Below the pieces are notes generated by a model. That model was not told where the DNA came from, did not search any database, and saw only the letters and a program-made list of their open reading frames with translations. A stretch of 64,000 nt of DNA from Candidatus Hydrogenedentota bacterium. Its GTDB lineage: Bacteria > Hydrogenedentota > Hydrogenedentia > Hydrogenedentales > SLHB01. The first letter of the stretch is position 1. Each line of letters starts with the position of its first letter. The DNA is taken from NCBI GenBank assembly GCA_020848835.1, contig JADLHJ010000037.1, positions 29,133-93,132 on the forward strand, given 5' to 3'. Of the stretch, positions 53,094 to 61,101 are shown one piece after another. Made by a program: the position numbers and the translations under genes.

Positions 53094-54260
53094 GTGGAAG
53101 TTGGAGCGCAAAAGGGAACCATCAGCCAGTACTTCGCCGTGACCAACGCCGTGCCAACCGCGGTGATTATTGTAGACGCGGCCGGCGAAATCGTCTTCGC
53201 AAACGCGTATGCCGAGCAATTGTTCGGCTACGATTATCTTGAGCTCACCCACAAGCCGGTCGAAATCTTGGTGCCGCTGTCAGCACGCGGCGCACACACT
53301 AAAACCCGGAGAGCGTATGCTAATACCCCGTCGTCCCGGCCCATGGGAAAAGGGCGCGTCGTCATCGGCTTGCACAAAAACGGAACGGAATTCCCGGTGG
53401 AAATCGGTCTGAGCCCCATATCGACACATGAAGGCGAGTACGTGATGGGCGTCATCTTCGACATGAGCGTACAGGCCCGGCAGGCAAAGATGCTTCACGA
53501 TTACGCCGAAGCGCTGGAGCACAGCAATAGAGACTTGAACGACTTTTCTTACATCGTCTCTCATGATTTGAAAGAGCCCTTGCGCGGAATCGGCAGTTAC
53601 TCCACTTTTCTGCTCGAAGATTACGGAAGGGTGCTGGACGACGAAGGCAAGGACAAGCTCCAAACCTTAGTGCGGTTAACCAGGCGCCTTGAGGACTTTC
53701 TCGATTCGCTGCTCTTTTATTCGCGAGTAGGACGAGCGGAGCTCGCGATGCAGCCGACCGATTTGGCCGCGCTCGTCCACGATATTCTCGATTCGCTCGC
53801 CGAATTCTTGAGAGAACATGGGGCGCAGGTCAACGTCGCAAGGGATTTGCCTACTGTTGTATGCGACGGGACCCGCGTCGGCGAAGTATTTCGCAACCTC
53901 GTCGCAAATGCCGTGAAGTACAACGACAATAGCGAAAAGGGCGTGGAAATCGGCTGGAAGCAGGGGCCTAACAATCAGCCAGTATTCTACGTGCGGGACA
54001 ACGGCATCGGCATTCCCAAGAAGCACCATGAAAAAATTTTCTCGATCTTCAAGCGCCTCCATGCCCGCGACAAATACGGTGGCGGCACCGGCGCAGGCCT
54101 GACGATCTGCCGGAAGATCGTCGAACGGCATAGCGGGAACATGTGGGTTGATTCGGAGCCAGGCAGCGGCAGTACTTTCTATTTTACGCTGTCTGTCCCT
54201 CCCGTGATTGACCAAACGACGATTGCGCAAGGTTCAGGGGAGGATCATGAACTCGATTGA
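53094..54260 (+). CDS. PAS-domain histidine kinase (phytochrome-type HisKA/HATPase)
   Basis: A 388-residue cytosolic sensor kinase. A PAS domain fills residues ~12-130 ('FAVTNAVPTAVIIVDAAGEIVFANAYAEQLFGYDYLEL', 'HKNGTEFPVEIGLSPI'). HisKA about 145-215 has the phospho-His motif 'DFSYIVSHDLKEPLRGIGSYSTFLLEDYG' (HDLKEPLR form typical of phytochrome-like kinases). HATPase about 250-375 shows N-box 'GEVFRNLVANAVKYND', G1 'FYVRDNGIGIPKK', F-box 'IFSIFKRLHARDKYGGGTGAGLTICRKIV'. No membrane helix is seen. The start is GTG. The two response regulators follow immediately, so this is a three-gene phosphorelay unit. Confidence 0.92.
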   Translation: MEVGAQKGTISQYFAVTNAVPTAVIIVDAAGEIVFANAYAEQLFGYDYLELTHKPVEILVPLSARGAHTKTRRAYANTPSSRPMGKGRVVIGLHKNGTEFPVEIGLSPISTHEGEYVMGVIFDMSVQARQAKMLHDYAEALEHSNRDLNDFSYIVSHDLKEPLRGIGSYSTFLLEDYGRVLDDEGKDKLQTLVRLTRRLEDFLDSLLFYSRVGRAELAMQPTDLAALVHDILDSLAEFLREHGAQVNVARDLPTVVCDGTRVGEVFRNLVANAVKYNDNSEKGVEIGWKQGPNNQPVFYVRDNGIGIPKKHHEKIFSIFKRLHARDKYGGGTGAGLTICRKIVERHSGNMWVDSEPGSGSTFYFTLSVPPVIDQTTIAQGSGEDHELD

Positions 54261-54705
54261 GCGAAATACGACGATCATGGTGGTCGACGATAGTCCAGAG
54301 GATTTTGAAACGATTAAGCGCGCGTTTCGCGCGGCTGGCCTAATGAACCCAATTCGCCATTGCGAAGGGGGCGATTGTGCGCTTGACTACCTCCACGGCC
54401 AAGGCGAATTTTCCGATCGGCTCGCGGCCCCGCTTCCGGGAATCATTTTGCTCGATCTCAATATGCCCGGCACGGATGGCCGTGAGGTGCTGCAGGAAAT
54501 CAAGGCGCACCAAACGTTGCGCCGGATACCTGTAATTGTGCTGACCACTTCCGGTGACGAACGCGACGTGATCGCCTGCTATGAGAGCGGCGCGAATTCG
54601 TACGTAAAGAAACCTGTCGATATCAACGGGTTCTTTGAGGCGGTTGCGCGGCTGAGGGACTTTTGGTTTGAGATCGCCGTCCTGCCAAAAGGGGACATCG
54701 AATGA
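54247..54705 (+). CDS. Single-domain response regulator (Rcp1-like)
   Basis: 152 residues from the ATG at 54247 with GGGGAGG just upstream; it overlaps the kinase 3' end by 14 bases. Receiver-domain residues are visible: 'IMVVDDSPEDFETIKRAFRAAGL' (acidic pair), phospho-Asp in 'GIILLDLNMPGTDGREVLQEI', Thr in 'VIVLTTSGDERDVIACYESGANSYVKKPVD' (conserved Lys). The sequence type is the Rcp1-class receiver that partners with phytochrome-like kinases, which fits the upstream gene. It lacks an output domain and probably passes phosphate or acts on a protein target. Confidence 0.93.
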   Translation: MNSIERNTTIMVVDDSPEDFETIKRAFRAAGLMNPIRHCEGGDCALDYLHGQGEFSDRLAAPLPGIILLDLNMPGTDGREVLQEIKAHQTLRRIPVIVLTTSGDERDVIACYESGANSYVKKPVDINGFFEAVARLRDFWFEIAVLPKGDIE

Positions 54706-55394
54706 GCGAATCGGAACAAAAACGCGGCTCTGCTTACCGCATCCTCATCGTTGACGACTCGCCGGAAGACCGGCACATGTACGCGCGTTATCTGGAGCGG
54801 AGCCGGCTTCACCACTACACGGGAATTGAGGCGGACTCCATGGCCGAGGCGTTGAACCTCTGCTCCGCCAGCGCACCCAACTGCATCTTGCTCGATTATA
54901 ACCTGCCCGACGGTGATGGCCTCGAACTGTTGAAACAACTCGCGGACAGCTGCGGAAATCTTCCGGTCCCCGTCGTTATCCTGACCGGCCAAGGCAATGA
55001 GGAAATCGCGGTCACCGCAATGAAAGAAGGCGCGCTTGACTACGTCGTCAAGGGAAAGATGACCGCCGAGGCATTATGCCGTACCGTACACAAGGCCATC
55101 GAGAAGGCCGAACTCATCAACACCATTCGACGGCAACAGGACGAAAAGGACACACTGATCGCCGAACTACGGGACGCGCTCGAACAAGTCAAGACATTGC
55201 GTGGCATTATCCCAATCTGTGCGAACTGCAAACAGATTCGCGACGACAAAGGGTATTGGCTGCAGGTCGAAGCCTATGTGAGCCGCCACTCGGAGGCCCA
55301 GTTCTCTCACGGTATTTGCCCCACCTGTATCGAGACGTTGTACCCGTCCGTTTCGCAAGTGGTTTTGAAGAATAAGTCTGTGCCCGAAGGATGA
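54702..55394 (+). CDS. Response regulator with C-terminal Cys-rich domain
   Basis: A 230-residue protein, start overlapping the previous stop (ATGA). Residues ~10-130 are a receiver ('RILIVDDSPEDRHMYARYLERSRL', phospho-Asp in 'NCILLDYNLPDGDGLELLKQL', 'VVILTGQGNEEIAVTAMKEGALDYVVKGKM'). A helical linker ('IRRQQDEKDTLIAELRDALEQVKTLRGIIP') leads to 'ICANCKQIRDDKGYWLQVEAYVSRHSEAQFSHGICPTCIETLYP', a CxxC...CxxC element that recurs at the C-terminus of many bacterial receiver and PAS proteins and may bind a metal. The output mode is unknown. It is the last gene of the kinase operon. Confidence 0.9.
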   Translation: MSESEQKRGSAYRILIVDDSPEDRHMYARYLERSRLHHYTGIEADSMAEALNLCSASAPNCILLDYNLPDGDGLELLKQLADSCGNLPVPVVILTGQGNEEIAVTAMKEGALDYVVKGKMTAEALCRTVHKAIEKAELINTIRRQQDEKDTLIAELRDALEQVKTLRGIIPICANCKQIRDDKGYWLQVEAYVSRHSEAQFSHGICPTCIETLYPSVSQVVLKNKSVPEG

Positions 55395-55435
55395 CTTCTG
55401 CCTTCTGACTCGTCAATGCTAAACTTCCGGCAACC

Positions 55436-56206
55436 ATGTCCAAAGTCACCGTACTCATCCTTGTCCCCAACGCTGGCGACCGCCTGCCCCGCTGCCTCGA
55501 AAGCGTGCGCTGGGCAGACGACATCTTCTGCGTAGTGGACCCCAAGACCACTGACGGCTCCAACGAAGTTACGCGGCAATTCTCGAAGCACGTTGTCGTA
55601 CACGAATATGTAAATAAAGCCGACCAGTGTAATTGGGCAATACCGCAAATCGAGACGGAATGGACGCTGGTGCTCGATGCGGATGAGTGGTTGTCGCCAG
55701 AGTTGACCGCGCGAATTCAGAAGATCATCGCCGACCCAACCAGCGACGACGGATACAAGATCAAGCGCATGTCCTGGTTCTTCGGCAAACTCATCCAACA
55801 CTGCGGGTGGGACCGCGACTACAACGTCCGCCTATTCCGCACAAAGAAAGGCCGCTACACCGACCACCGCGTCCACGCCACCATCGCCATCGACGGCCCC
55901 ATGGGCCGCATCGACGAAATCATGTACCACGACGACAAACGCAACTTCGAAGAATACTTCGCCACCTTCCAACGCTTCACCACCTGGTCCGCCCAAGACC
56001 TCTACGACAAAGGCAAACGCGCCACCCTCACCGACCTAACCCTTCGCCCCCTAGCCCGCTTCATCAAAATGTACATATTACGCCGCGGATTTCAGGATGG
56101 GTTCCACGGAGCGGTGCTCTGCGGGCTGGCTGCTTTTTCTGTGTTTACGAAGTATGCGAAGCTGTGGAATTTGCAGCGCGTTATTGGCGGTGGGGGATCG
56201 CGGTAG
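55436..56206 (+). CDS. Glycosyltransferase family 2 (WaaE/KdtX-like)
   Basis: A 256-residue GT-A enzyme. 'VTVLILVPNAGDRLPRCLESVRWADDIFCVVDPKTTDGSNEVTRQF' and 'QCNWAIPQIETEWTLVLDADEWLSPEL' (DxDE metal site) are the WaaE-type pattern of lipopolysaccharide core glycosyltransferases. 'GRIDEIMYHDDKRNFEEYFATFQRFTTWSA' and 'GRFIKMYILRRGFQDGFHGAVLCGLAAFSVF'-like C-terminus follow the family. About bases 55780-56060 are strikingly C-rich and G-poor on the coding strand compared with the rest. It probably adds a sugar to LPS core or EPS. It lies 41 bases after the response regulator and may not belong to that operon. Confidence 0.87.
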   Translation: MSKVTVLILVPNAGDRLPRCLESVRWADDIFCVVDPKTTDGSNEVTRQFSKHVVVHEYVNKADQCNWAIPQIETEWTLVLDADEWLSPELTARIQKIIADPTSDDGYKIKRMSWFFGKLIQHCGWDRDYNVRLFRTKKGRYTDHRVHATIAIDGPMGRIDEIMYHDDKRNFEEYFATFQRFTTWSAQDLYDKGKRATLTDLTLRPLARFIKMYILRRGFQDGFHGAVLCGLAAFSVFTKYAKLWNLQRVIGGGGSR

Positions 56207-56276
56207 ATCCGGAGGGCGTTCCAAGTTTCGCGCTACCCGCTCAGGCAGTGAACGATTGCGAAGTTTGCAAACAAGT

Positions 56277-56296
56277 CCGCCTAAAGGCGGAACTCC
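56277..56296. repeat. CCGCC-TAAA-GGCGG hairpin repeat, copy 2
   Basis: ccgccTAAAggcggaactcc, stem CCGCC/GGCGG, loop TAAA, flank AACTCC. Relative to copies at 23931 and 57895 the inner stem pair is C-G instead of G-C: a compensated change. Confidence 0.7.
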
Positions 56297-56387
56297 AAAC
56301 GAGCATCAGTGCAAATGATCTCTTGCCGGTGGCAATTTGAAAGTTACGCAGATAAGCAATCGCTAGCGGTCACGCTAAGCACTTACT

Positions 56388-56591
56388 CTAACCAGAGCTA
56401 TCTTCATTCTCCGACAAATTTGGCGTTGCGTTTTCGTCGGCCTCCTTGTTTCCCCTGCGTTTTGCGATGGCGTTGCGGAGGATGTATTCGATTTGGCCGT
56501 TGACGCTGCGGAGTTCGTCGGCGGCCCAGCCCTGGAGTTCGTTCCACAGGGCTGGGTCGATTCGGAGCAGGAATTCTTTTTTGGTCGCCAT
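56388..56591 (-). CDS. Arc-like ribbon-helix-helix DNA-binding protein
   Basis: A 67-residue protein: 'MATKKEFLLRIDPALWNELQGWAADELRSVNGQIEYILRNAIAKRRG' is the beta-strand, helix, helix pattern of Arc/MetJ-type repressors (R-x-D strand, then 'S.N..IE..L'), with a polar acidic tail. Such proteins bind operators as dimers of dimers. It follows the SPFH gene by 22 bases on the same strand and probably shares its transcript. No toxin gene is visible beside it, so it is more likely a regulator than an antitoxin. Confidence 0.8.
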   Translation of the reverse strand: MATKKEFLLRIDPALWNELQGWAADELRSVNGQIEYILRNAIAKRRGNKEADENATPNLSENEDSSG

Positions 56592-56613
56592 CGGTCAGCG
56601 TCCCTCTGCGCGC

Positions 56614-57564
56614 CTAGTGGTAAAGCGTACCCGCATTGAGGACGGGTTCCACGTCGTGTTCGGCGCAGAGGACAACCAGCAGGTTGCCGACCATGGCGGC
56701 TTTGCGTTCTTCGTCGAGATCAACGATTTTTTGCTCGGCCAACTGCGTGAGCGCCATCTGCACCATGCTGACGGCGCCATGCACGATCTTCTGCCGCGCG
56801 GCGATGATTGCCTCAGCCTGTTGACGCCGTAGCATCGCGTTTGCGATTTCAGGCGCGTAGGCGAGGTGCGTGAGGCGCGCTTCTTCCACTTCGACGCCGG
56901 CCTTGTTCAAGCGATCCTGCAACTCGCTTTGCAGCGCGGCGCTGACGACATCTTTGCTGTCGCGCAGTGTCGTTTCGTCGGCGGGCGTGTCACCCGAGTG
57001 ATCGTAGGGGTAGCAGTTTGCGATATGGCGCAGGCCGGTTTCGCTCTGCACCTTCACGTAATTCTCGTAGTCGTCCACGTCGAAGATCGCCTGCGCTGTG
57101 TTGTTCACACGCCACACGATGACGGCGGCGATCTCGATCGGGTTGCCGCGCTGATCGTTTACTTTCAGGCGTTGTGTCTCGAAGTTGCGCGCGCGCAAGG
57201 AGACCACGTAGCGGTTCGGCTTGGACACGACCTGCACTTGTCCGGGCTTTTTTTCGTTGGGCAGGGAGGTCACACCCCCGCGCTTAACGCTGAAGGGGTT
57301 CGTCCAATGGAAACCTTCCGTGCGCACGGTCCCCCGGTATTCGCCGAACAGCACGAGCACGCGTGCCTCGTTGGGCTGCAGCGAGAAGAACCCCATCGAT
57401 AGCAGGAAATTAACCAATGCCAAAACTATTGCGAAGATCATTAAGGGGGGCGATTCATCCAAAGCGGCCCCTACGATTAGCACGGGTACCGACACCCACG
57501 CGATAAGTACAATCGGCAACATCACCCATCCGCTCTGCACGCCACGAGTCCGTTCCTGAGTCAT
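56614..57564 (-). CDS. SPFH-domain (slipin/prohibitin-like) membrane protein
   Basis: About 316 residues from the ATG at 57564 (AGGAGG nine bases upstream); the track start 57597 has no ribosome site. Two hydrophobic stretches near residues 15-65 ('[47 protein letters not shown]') precede the SPFH core: '[30 protein letters not shown]', '[52 protein letters not shown]', and '[54 protein letters not shown]'. It should form microdomain scaffolds in the inner membrane. The RHH gene follows. Confidence 0.9.
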   Translation of the reverse strand: MTQERTRGVQSGWVMLPIVLIAWVSVPVLIVGAALDESPPLMIFAIVLALVNFLLSMGFFSLQPNEARVLVLFGEYRGTVRTEGFHWTNPFSVKRGGVTSLPNEKKPGQVQVVSKPNRYVVSLRARNFETQRLKVNDQRGNPIEIAAVIVWRVNNTAQAIFDVDDYENYVKVQSETGLRHIANCYPYDHSGDTPADETTLRDSKDVVSAALQSELQDRLNKAGVEVEEARLTHLAYAPEIANAMLRRQQAEAIIAARQKIVHGAVSMVQMALTQLAEQKIVDLDEERKAAMVGNLLVVLCAEHDVEPVLNAGTLYH

Positions 57565-57621
57565 GACACAACCCTCCTGCTGTGGGCCTGCGCGCACCGG
57601 GCGCGGGCCTTAGATATCAGT

Positions 57622-57650
57622 ATGATATCATATCGATAGCTTTTGCGCAA
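57622..57650 (-). promoter_or_regulatory. Promoter of the SPFH-RHH unit with overlapping palindrome
   Basis: On the minus strand TTGCGC and TATCAT are 17 bases apart, so TATCAT would be a -10 element (five of six) and TTGCGC a weak -35. A perfect 12-base palindrome TATGATATCATA (57621-57632) covers the -10. It is a candidate operator, possibly for the downstream ribbon-helix-helix protein. Confidence 0.5.
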
Positions 57651-57894
57651 GAGGGCAGTTTGTTCCAATTTTCGCTGTCTCTAGATAGCTGCGAGCTGCG
57701 ATCGTTCTAAGGTGTACCACGTGCAGTGGACGTGCAAGCGGGGTGCGCGTGCGGCTGTTCGCGCGCAGCGCGGCGAGGAAGAAATGTTGCGACGGCAGAT
57801 CATGCGCGATCTGCACCCGGAACGGAAACGGCATGTCATTCGATAGGTTCGTGAAAACTTGACGCGTAGTATGCAGGCTTGGAACAAGTTAAGA

Positions 57895-57912
57895 CCGCGT
57901 AAACGCGGAACT
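57895..57912. repeat. CCGCG-TAAA-CGCGG hairpin repeat, copy 3
   Basis: ccgcgTAAAcgcggaact is identical over 18 bases to copy 1 at 23931-23948, 34 kb away. It lies in the gap between the SPFH gene and the repeat-rich anchored protein. Confidence 0.7.
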
Positions 57913-57944
57913 CCCAACCTAAGGCATTGCGGAGCTTTCAAGGG

Positions 57945-59057
57945 TTACATCGAGCGGCGGGCGGCGTAGAGGCCGGCGGTGCCGGCGATAAGTCCTACGA
58001 TGCAGACGGCGGCGATACTATAAGCCAGCCGGTGTGTTGCGGTTGCGGGTTTGAGCAACGATTGTCTTGATGTCATCGCATCGGGAGCGAGCGTTGCTGC
58101 ATTTGTTCCTGCCTGTAGTGCTTCTTCGGCGGTGGCCTCTAGGCGGGCCATACGTGTTTTTTCACCTTCGGCGTCGCGGGCGCGTTCTTCACGCGTGCGC
58201 GAACGATCGCGTCGCGCACTGTCGTCGCCGGACTTGTTCTTCTTGATCGATGCGAGCAGCGCTTCGACGGAGCCATTTTCATCCGCCTCGTCCGCGCCAG
58301 CGGAATCGCCGCGATCGACGGAGTGCGCGAAGCGTTGCACCAAATCGCCGAAGCGTTGTTCGAGTTCTTTGTTTTTCTCCAGAAATTTTTTCAAGGCCTT
58401 CATGCGCTCCTGCGGCGTATTGGCCTTGTCTATCGCGTTGGTGAGCATGGTCGAGACCGTATTGTTTTGGTAGGCCTCGATGTTCGCGGCGTCGGCCTCG
58501 GAGACTTCTGCGCCCGACGGCACATACCCGAGCACGCGGTCGAAGTGCTGCTGCGCGGTGACCATGTCGCCCTGCGACGCGGCGAGTTTGCCCAGCGCAT
58601 ATTCGCTTTGTACCACCAGTGCGTCGTGATCCGGATAGTCGGTGACGATCCCCTCGTACATATCGCGCGCGAGCTTCGGATCGATCTCGACGGCACGGTC
58701 CGCGCCTAGTCTACGCACCGTCGGCATGTAGGGATGATCGGCTTCATAGTTGGCGATGATATTTTGATAGGTTTCGTGGGCCGCGGCATAGTCAGGCGGT
58801 TGGCCGAGATCAGAGAAGTCCGATTCGTAGAGCATCGCGATCTGGGTTTCGAGACGGATGTTGTTCGCATAGCCTGGATACTCTGCGACGATGTCTCGGT
58901 ATTGTTGAATGAGGACGTCGCGGCCCGAGCGTTGCGCAATTTCCGCGCTGGATTGCTGCAAAGCCTCGATGCGCGCCATGTAGGTTTGGTACGGGGTGTC
59001 TTGCGCGAACGCAGCGGCGGCGACCCATAATACGGCCCATTTTCTCAATTGAATCAT
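57945..59057 (-). CDS. Exported, C-terminally anchored TPR-like protein
   Basis: About 370 residues from the ATG at 59057 ('MIQLRKWAVLWVAAAAFAQDTPYQ', signal-like), the track start 59354 adding a basic leader. Helical repeats like TPR/outer-membrane-lipoprotein BamD type fill residues ~25-230 ('YRDIVAEYPGYANNIRLETQIAMLYE', 'ARDMYEGIVTDYPDHDALVVQSEYALGKLAASQGDMVTAQQHFDRVL'). A charged, Arg/Glu-rich linker follows ('SARRDRSRTREERARDAEGEKTRMARLEATAEEALQAG'), and a final helix 'LAYSIAAVCIVGLIAGTAGLYAARRSM' anchors it. It may be a periplasmic scaffold. No specific function. Confidence 0.75.
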   Translation of the reverse strand: MIQLRKWAVLWVAAAAFAQDTPYQTYMARIEALQQSSAEIAQRSGRDVLIQQYRDIVAEYPGYANNIRLETQIAMLYESDFSDLGQPPDYAAAHETYQNIIANYEADHPYMPTVRRLGADRAVEIDPKLARDMYEGIVTDYPDHDALVVQSEYALGKLAASQGDMVTAQQHFDRVLGYVPSGAEVSEADAANIEAYQNNTVSTMLTNAIDKANTPQERMKALKKFLEKNKELEQRFGDLVQRFAHSVDRGDSAGADEADENGSVEALLASIKKNKSGDDSARRDRSRTREERARDAEGEKTRMARLEATAEEALQAGTNAATLAPDAMTSRQSLLKPATATHRLAYSIAAVCIVGLIAGTAGLYAARRSM

Positions 59058-59212
59058 TTCGACGATTCTACCATTTCCCGGGACATTCATTTCCGCTGCG
59101 CACCTCGGAGGAAAACGCGCGGCGCGGCAACCCGGTTGACAGCATCGTTTTGCGATTCCTCGCCAAACAGCGCATGATGGAGTTGCGACAAGGAACAAAC
59201 TGGAGAAAGACC

Positions 59213-59740
59213 ATGCGCCGCACTTTGCACATTCTGGCAACTTTTGTAGCTGCCGTTTCCGTTTCTTTTGCTGGGTACTACATGCAGCAGACCGCTTCCG
59301 CGGCGGAGAATGCCGCAGAGCCGGCGCCCGCTGCGCCTGCGGATGCTGCCGCACCGCCCGCTGCGCCTACGCCCGAGGAGGTGAAGGCGGCGCAGATTGA
59401 ACGCGGGCGCTACCTTGCGAACGACGTTGCGTTGTGCGTGGTATGCCACACGCCGAAGGACAGCAAGGGGCTTCCGATCCGCGATCAGGCGTTTCACGGC
59501 GGTGTGATTCCCGCGAAGGCCGCCTACCCCGACATGCAGGCGTTTGCGAGTAACGCGCCTGCGCTCGGACCGATGGCAGGTGGCGCGCCGGAGGATGTGG
59601 CGTATTTGTTGGAGACAGGCATATGGCGCCCGACCGGTAAGTCGCCGAAGGCGCCGATGCCGCCGTTTCGTTTGTCTAAGGAAGACGCCGAGGCGGTCGT
59701 GGAGTATTTGCGCAGCCTGAAGACATTCCCGCCCCAATAG
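59213..59740 (+). CDS. Exported c-type cytochrome
   Basis: About 175 residues from the ATG at 59213 (GGAG eight bases upstream); the track start 59150 is too early. The signal 'MRRTLHILATFVAAVSVSFAGYYMQQTASA' is followed by an Ala/Pro-rich linker (~35-60) and a haem motif CVVCH ('YLANDVALCVVCHTPKDSKG'). 'MPPFRLSKEDAEAVVEYLRSLK' near the C-terminus supplies the axial Met and last helix of class I cytochrome c. It resembles the cytochrome subunit of dehydrogenases that oxidise sugars or alcohols. It is followed after 11 bases by the amidase gene. Confidence 0.88.
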   Translation: MRRTLHILATFVAAVSVSFAGYYMQQTASAAENAAEPAPAAPADAAAPPAAPTPEEVKAAQIERGRYLANDVALCVVCHTPKDSKGLPIRDQAFHGGVIPAKAAYPDMQAFASNAPALGPMAGGAPEDVAYLLETGIWRPTGKSPKAPMPPFRLSKEDAEAVVEYLRSLKTFPPQ

Positions 59741-59751
59741 TCCTGCGTATC

Positions 59752-60783
59752 ATGCGTTATTTGCCGGCCTTTTGCGCATGTCTTTGCATTGCAATTCAGG
59801 TATGGGCGGAGCCGCGCGTACATGAGACCGAGTACTCGCTTGATTCGCGCGCCGGGACAGGCATGCGTGCGGCTTCGCAGCAGACGACTTCGCCATTCAC
59901 CGCATTCGGATTTCGCGTGCGGGGAGCAGGTTTAGTTTCCGAGCCTCTGGAATTGCGCGCACGATTTTCCAGTAAAGGAAAAGTCTGGACACCTTGGTTT
60001 ACCGCGCCTGTTGACGATGATTTGAGCGATGCAGCGTCGGGTGAAGTTTGCTTTCAGTTAATCTGTCTCGACGCGCCTGCAATATATTACGAATGGGAAT
60101 TGGCGGGAGATTTTGCATCCATCGCAAAAGGCCCGACAGCAACGGTGTTTTGCATTGATGCGGGCAAGGCGGGCCCGCTGATAAAGCGCAAAGGACAGAT
60201 CGTAAATCGGAGCGCGTGGGGTTGTCCTGACGGAGAGGATTCACCGGAGTGGGAGCCGGAATACGCACCCGTCACGCACCTTGTTGTGCATCACACGGCT
60301 ACTTCGAACAGCGCCACCGATTGGCCCGCGGTTGTGCGCAGTATCTGGGAGTATCACACGCATGCCCTAGGCTGGGGCGACATCGGTTACAACTACCTGT
60401 GCGATCCAAATGGCGTCATCTATGAAGGGCGCGCCGGCAGGAACGGCGTGGTCGGTGGGCATTTCTCCTGCCAAAACGAAGGCACGGTGGGGATTGCGCT
60501 GTTGGGTACATTCGCCAGCACGTATCCAACGAAGAAGCAGCGGCGTGCGTTGGACCGGATTCTCACGCAGTGCGCGCGGCGAAATGGAATCGATCCGATG
60601 GCCACCGCGCTGCACGCGCCCACCGGGCTGGTGTTGAACACCATTTGTGGTCACCGCGACGGGAAAGATTCGACAACGGTGTGCAGCACGACGAAGTGTC
60701 CAGGACACGATCTATACGAGTCGTTGCCGGCGATTCGGAGCGCAGTTGCGCGGCGCTTGGGCAAGTCAGCTTTCCACGAATGA
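59752..60783 (+). CDS. PGRP/Ami_2-type N-acetylmuramoyl-L-alanine amidase
   Basis: A 343-residue exported protein (signal 'MRYLPAFCACLCIAIQVWA'). Residues ~25-135 form a beta-rich region, and ~145-330 is the amidase-2/peptidoglycan-recognition domain: 'RSAWGCPDGEDSPEWEPEYAPVTHLVVHHTATSN' (first zinc His), 'YNYLCDPNGVIYEGRAG', 'VGGHFSCQNEGTVGIALLGTF', 'HRDGKDSTTVCSTTKCPGHDLYESL' (C/H ligands). It should cleave the amide between MurNAc and the stem peptide in the cell wall. The last 18 bases overlap the convergent ArsR-type gene. Confidence 0.92.
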   Translation: MRYLPAFCACLCIAIQVWAEPRVHETEYSLDSRAGTGMRAASQQTTSPFTAFGFRVRGAGLVSEPLELRARFSSKGKVWTPWFTAPVDDDLSDAASGEVCFQLICLDAPAIYYEWELAGDFASIAKGPTATVFCIDAGKAGPLIKRKGQIVNRSAWGCPDGEDSPEWEPEYAPVTHLVVHHTATSNSATDWPAVVRSIWEYHTHALGWGDIGYNYLCDPNGVIYEGRAGRNGVVGGHFSCQNEGTVGIALLGTFASTYPTKKQRRALDRILTQCARRNGIDPMATALHAPTGLVLNTICGHRDGKDSTTVCSTTKCPGHDLYESLPAIRSAVARRLGKSAFHE

Positions 60784-61101
60784 CTTCAGCCGCGCGAGCG
60801 CACTGTCCCATTGCTTTGATACCTGATCGAGATAGTCGCGCAGGTTGTCAATTGGTTTTGGGTCCAGTTTAAACAGGCTTTTGCGGCCTTCGCGAACGTT
60901 GTGCACGATGCCTGCGTGCTCGAGTACGCGCAGGTGTTTGGTGATCGCCTGGCGTGTCAGGGACGTGCCTTCTGTTAGCTGCGCAATTGAGCGTGGTTCG
61001 CCTTTGCCCAGTTTCGCGACAAGCGTGAGGCGTGTTGTATCGCCAAGCGCGGCGAAGACTGGCGCGTAGGCTTCGCGCTTGCGCGCGAGATTGCTACCCA
61101 T
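60766..61101 (-). CDS. ArsR-type transcriptional regulator
   Basis: A 111-residue winged-helix protein. 'YAPVFAALGDTTRLTLVAKLGKGEPRSIAQLTEGTSLTRQAITKHLRVLEHAGIVHNVREGRKSLFKLDPKPID' is the ArsR/SdpR pattern with the recognition helix 'TRQAITKHLRVLE'. There is no Cys metal-site (ELCVCD) in alpha-3, so it is not a metal sensor of the ArsR/SmtB kind. It lies directly downstream of the AHSA1-domain gene and overlaps it by 8 bases, a common ArsR-AHSA1 pair. Confidence 0.93.
   Translation of the reverse strand: MGSNLARKREAYAPVFAALGDTTRLTLVAKLGKGEPRSIAQLTEGTSLTRQAITKHLRVLEHAGIVHNVREGRKSLFKLDPKPIDNLRDYLDQVSKQWDSALARLKSFVES

Noticed and set aside
55687-56340. 217-residue Arg/His-rich ORF
   Set aside because: It is an alternative frame of the WaaE-type gene, created by the C-rich codon patch; no ribosome site or motif.
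56388-56591. Antitoxin of a toxin-antitoxin pair
   Set aside because: The RHH protein has no adjacent toxin-sized gene; it follows an SPFH gene, so regulator is the better reading.
59150-59212. Longer N-terminus for the cytochrome c
   Set aside because: The ATG at 59213 has a ribosome site and starts a normal signal peptide; the extension breaks it.
60766-61101. Arsenic or metal-responsive regulator
   Set aside because: The alpha-3 Cys motif and resistance genes are missing; the AHSA1 partner points to another ligand.
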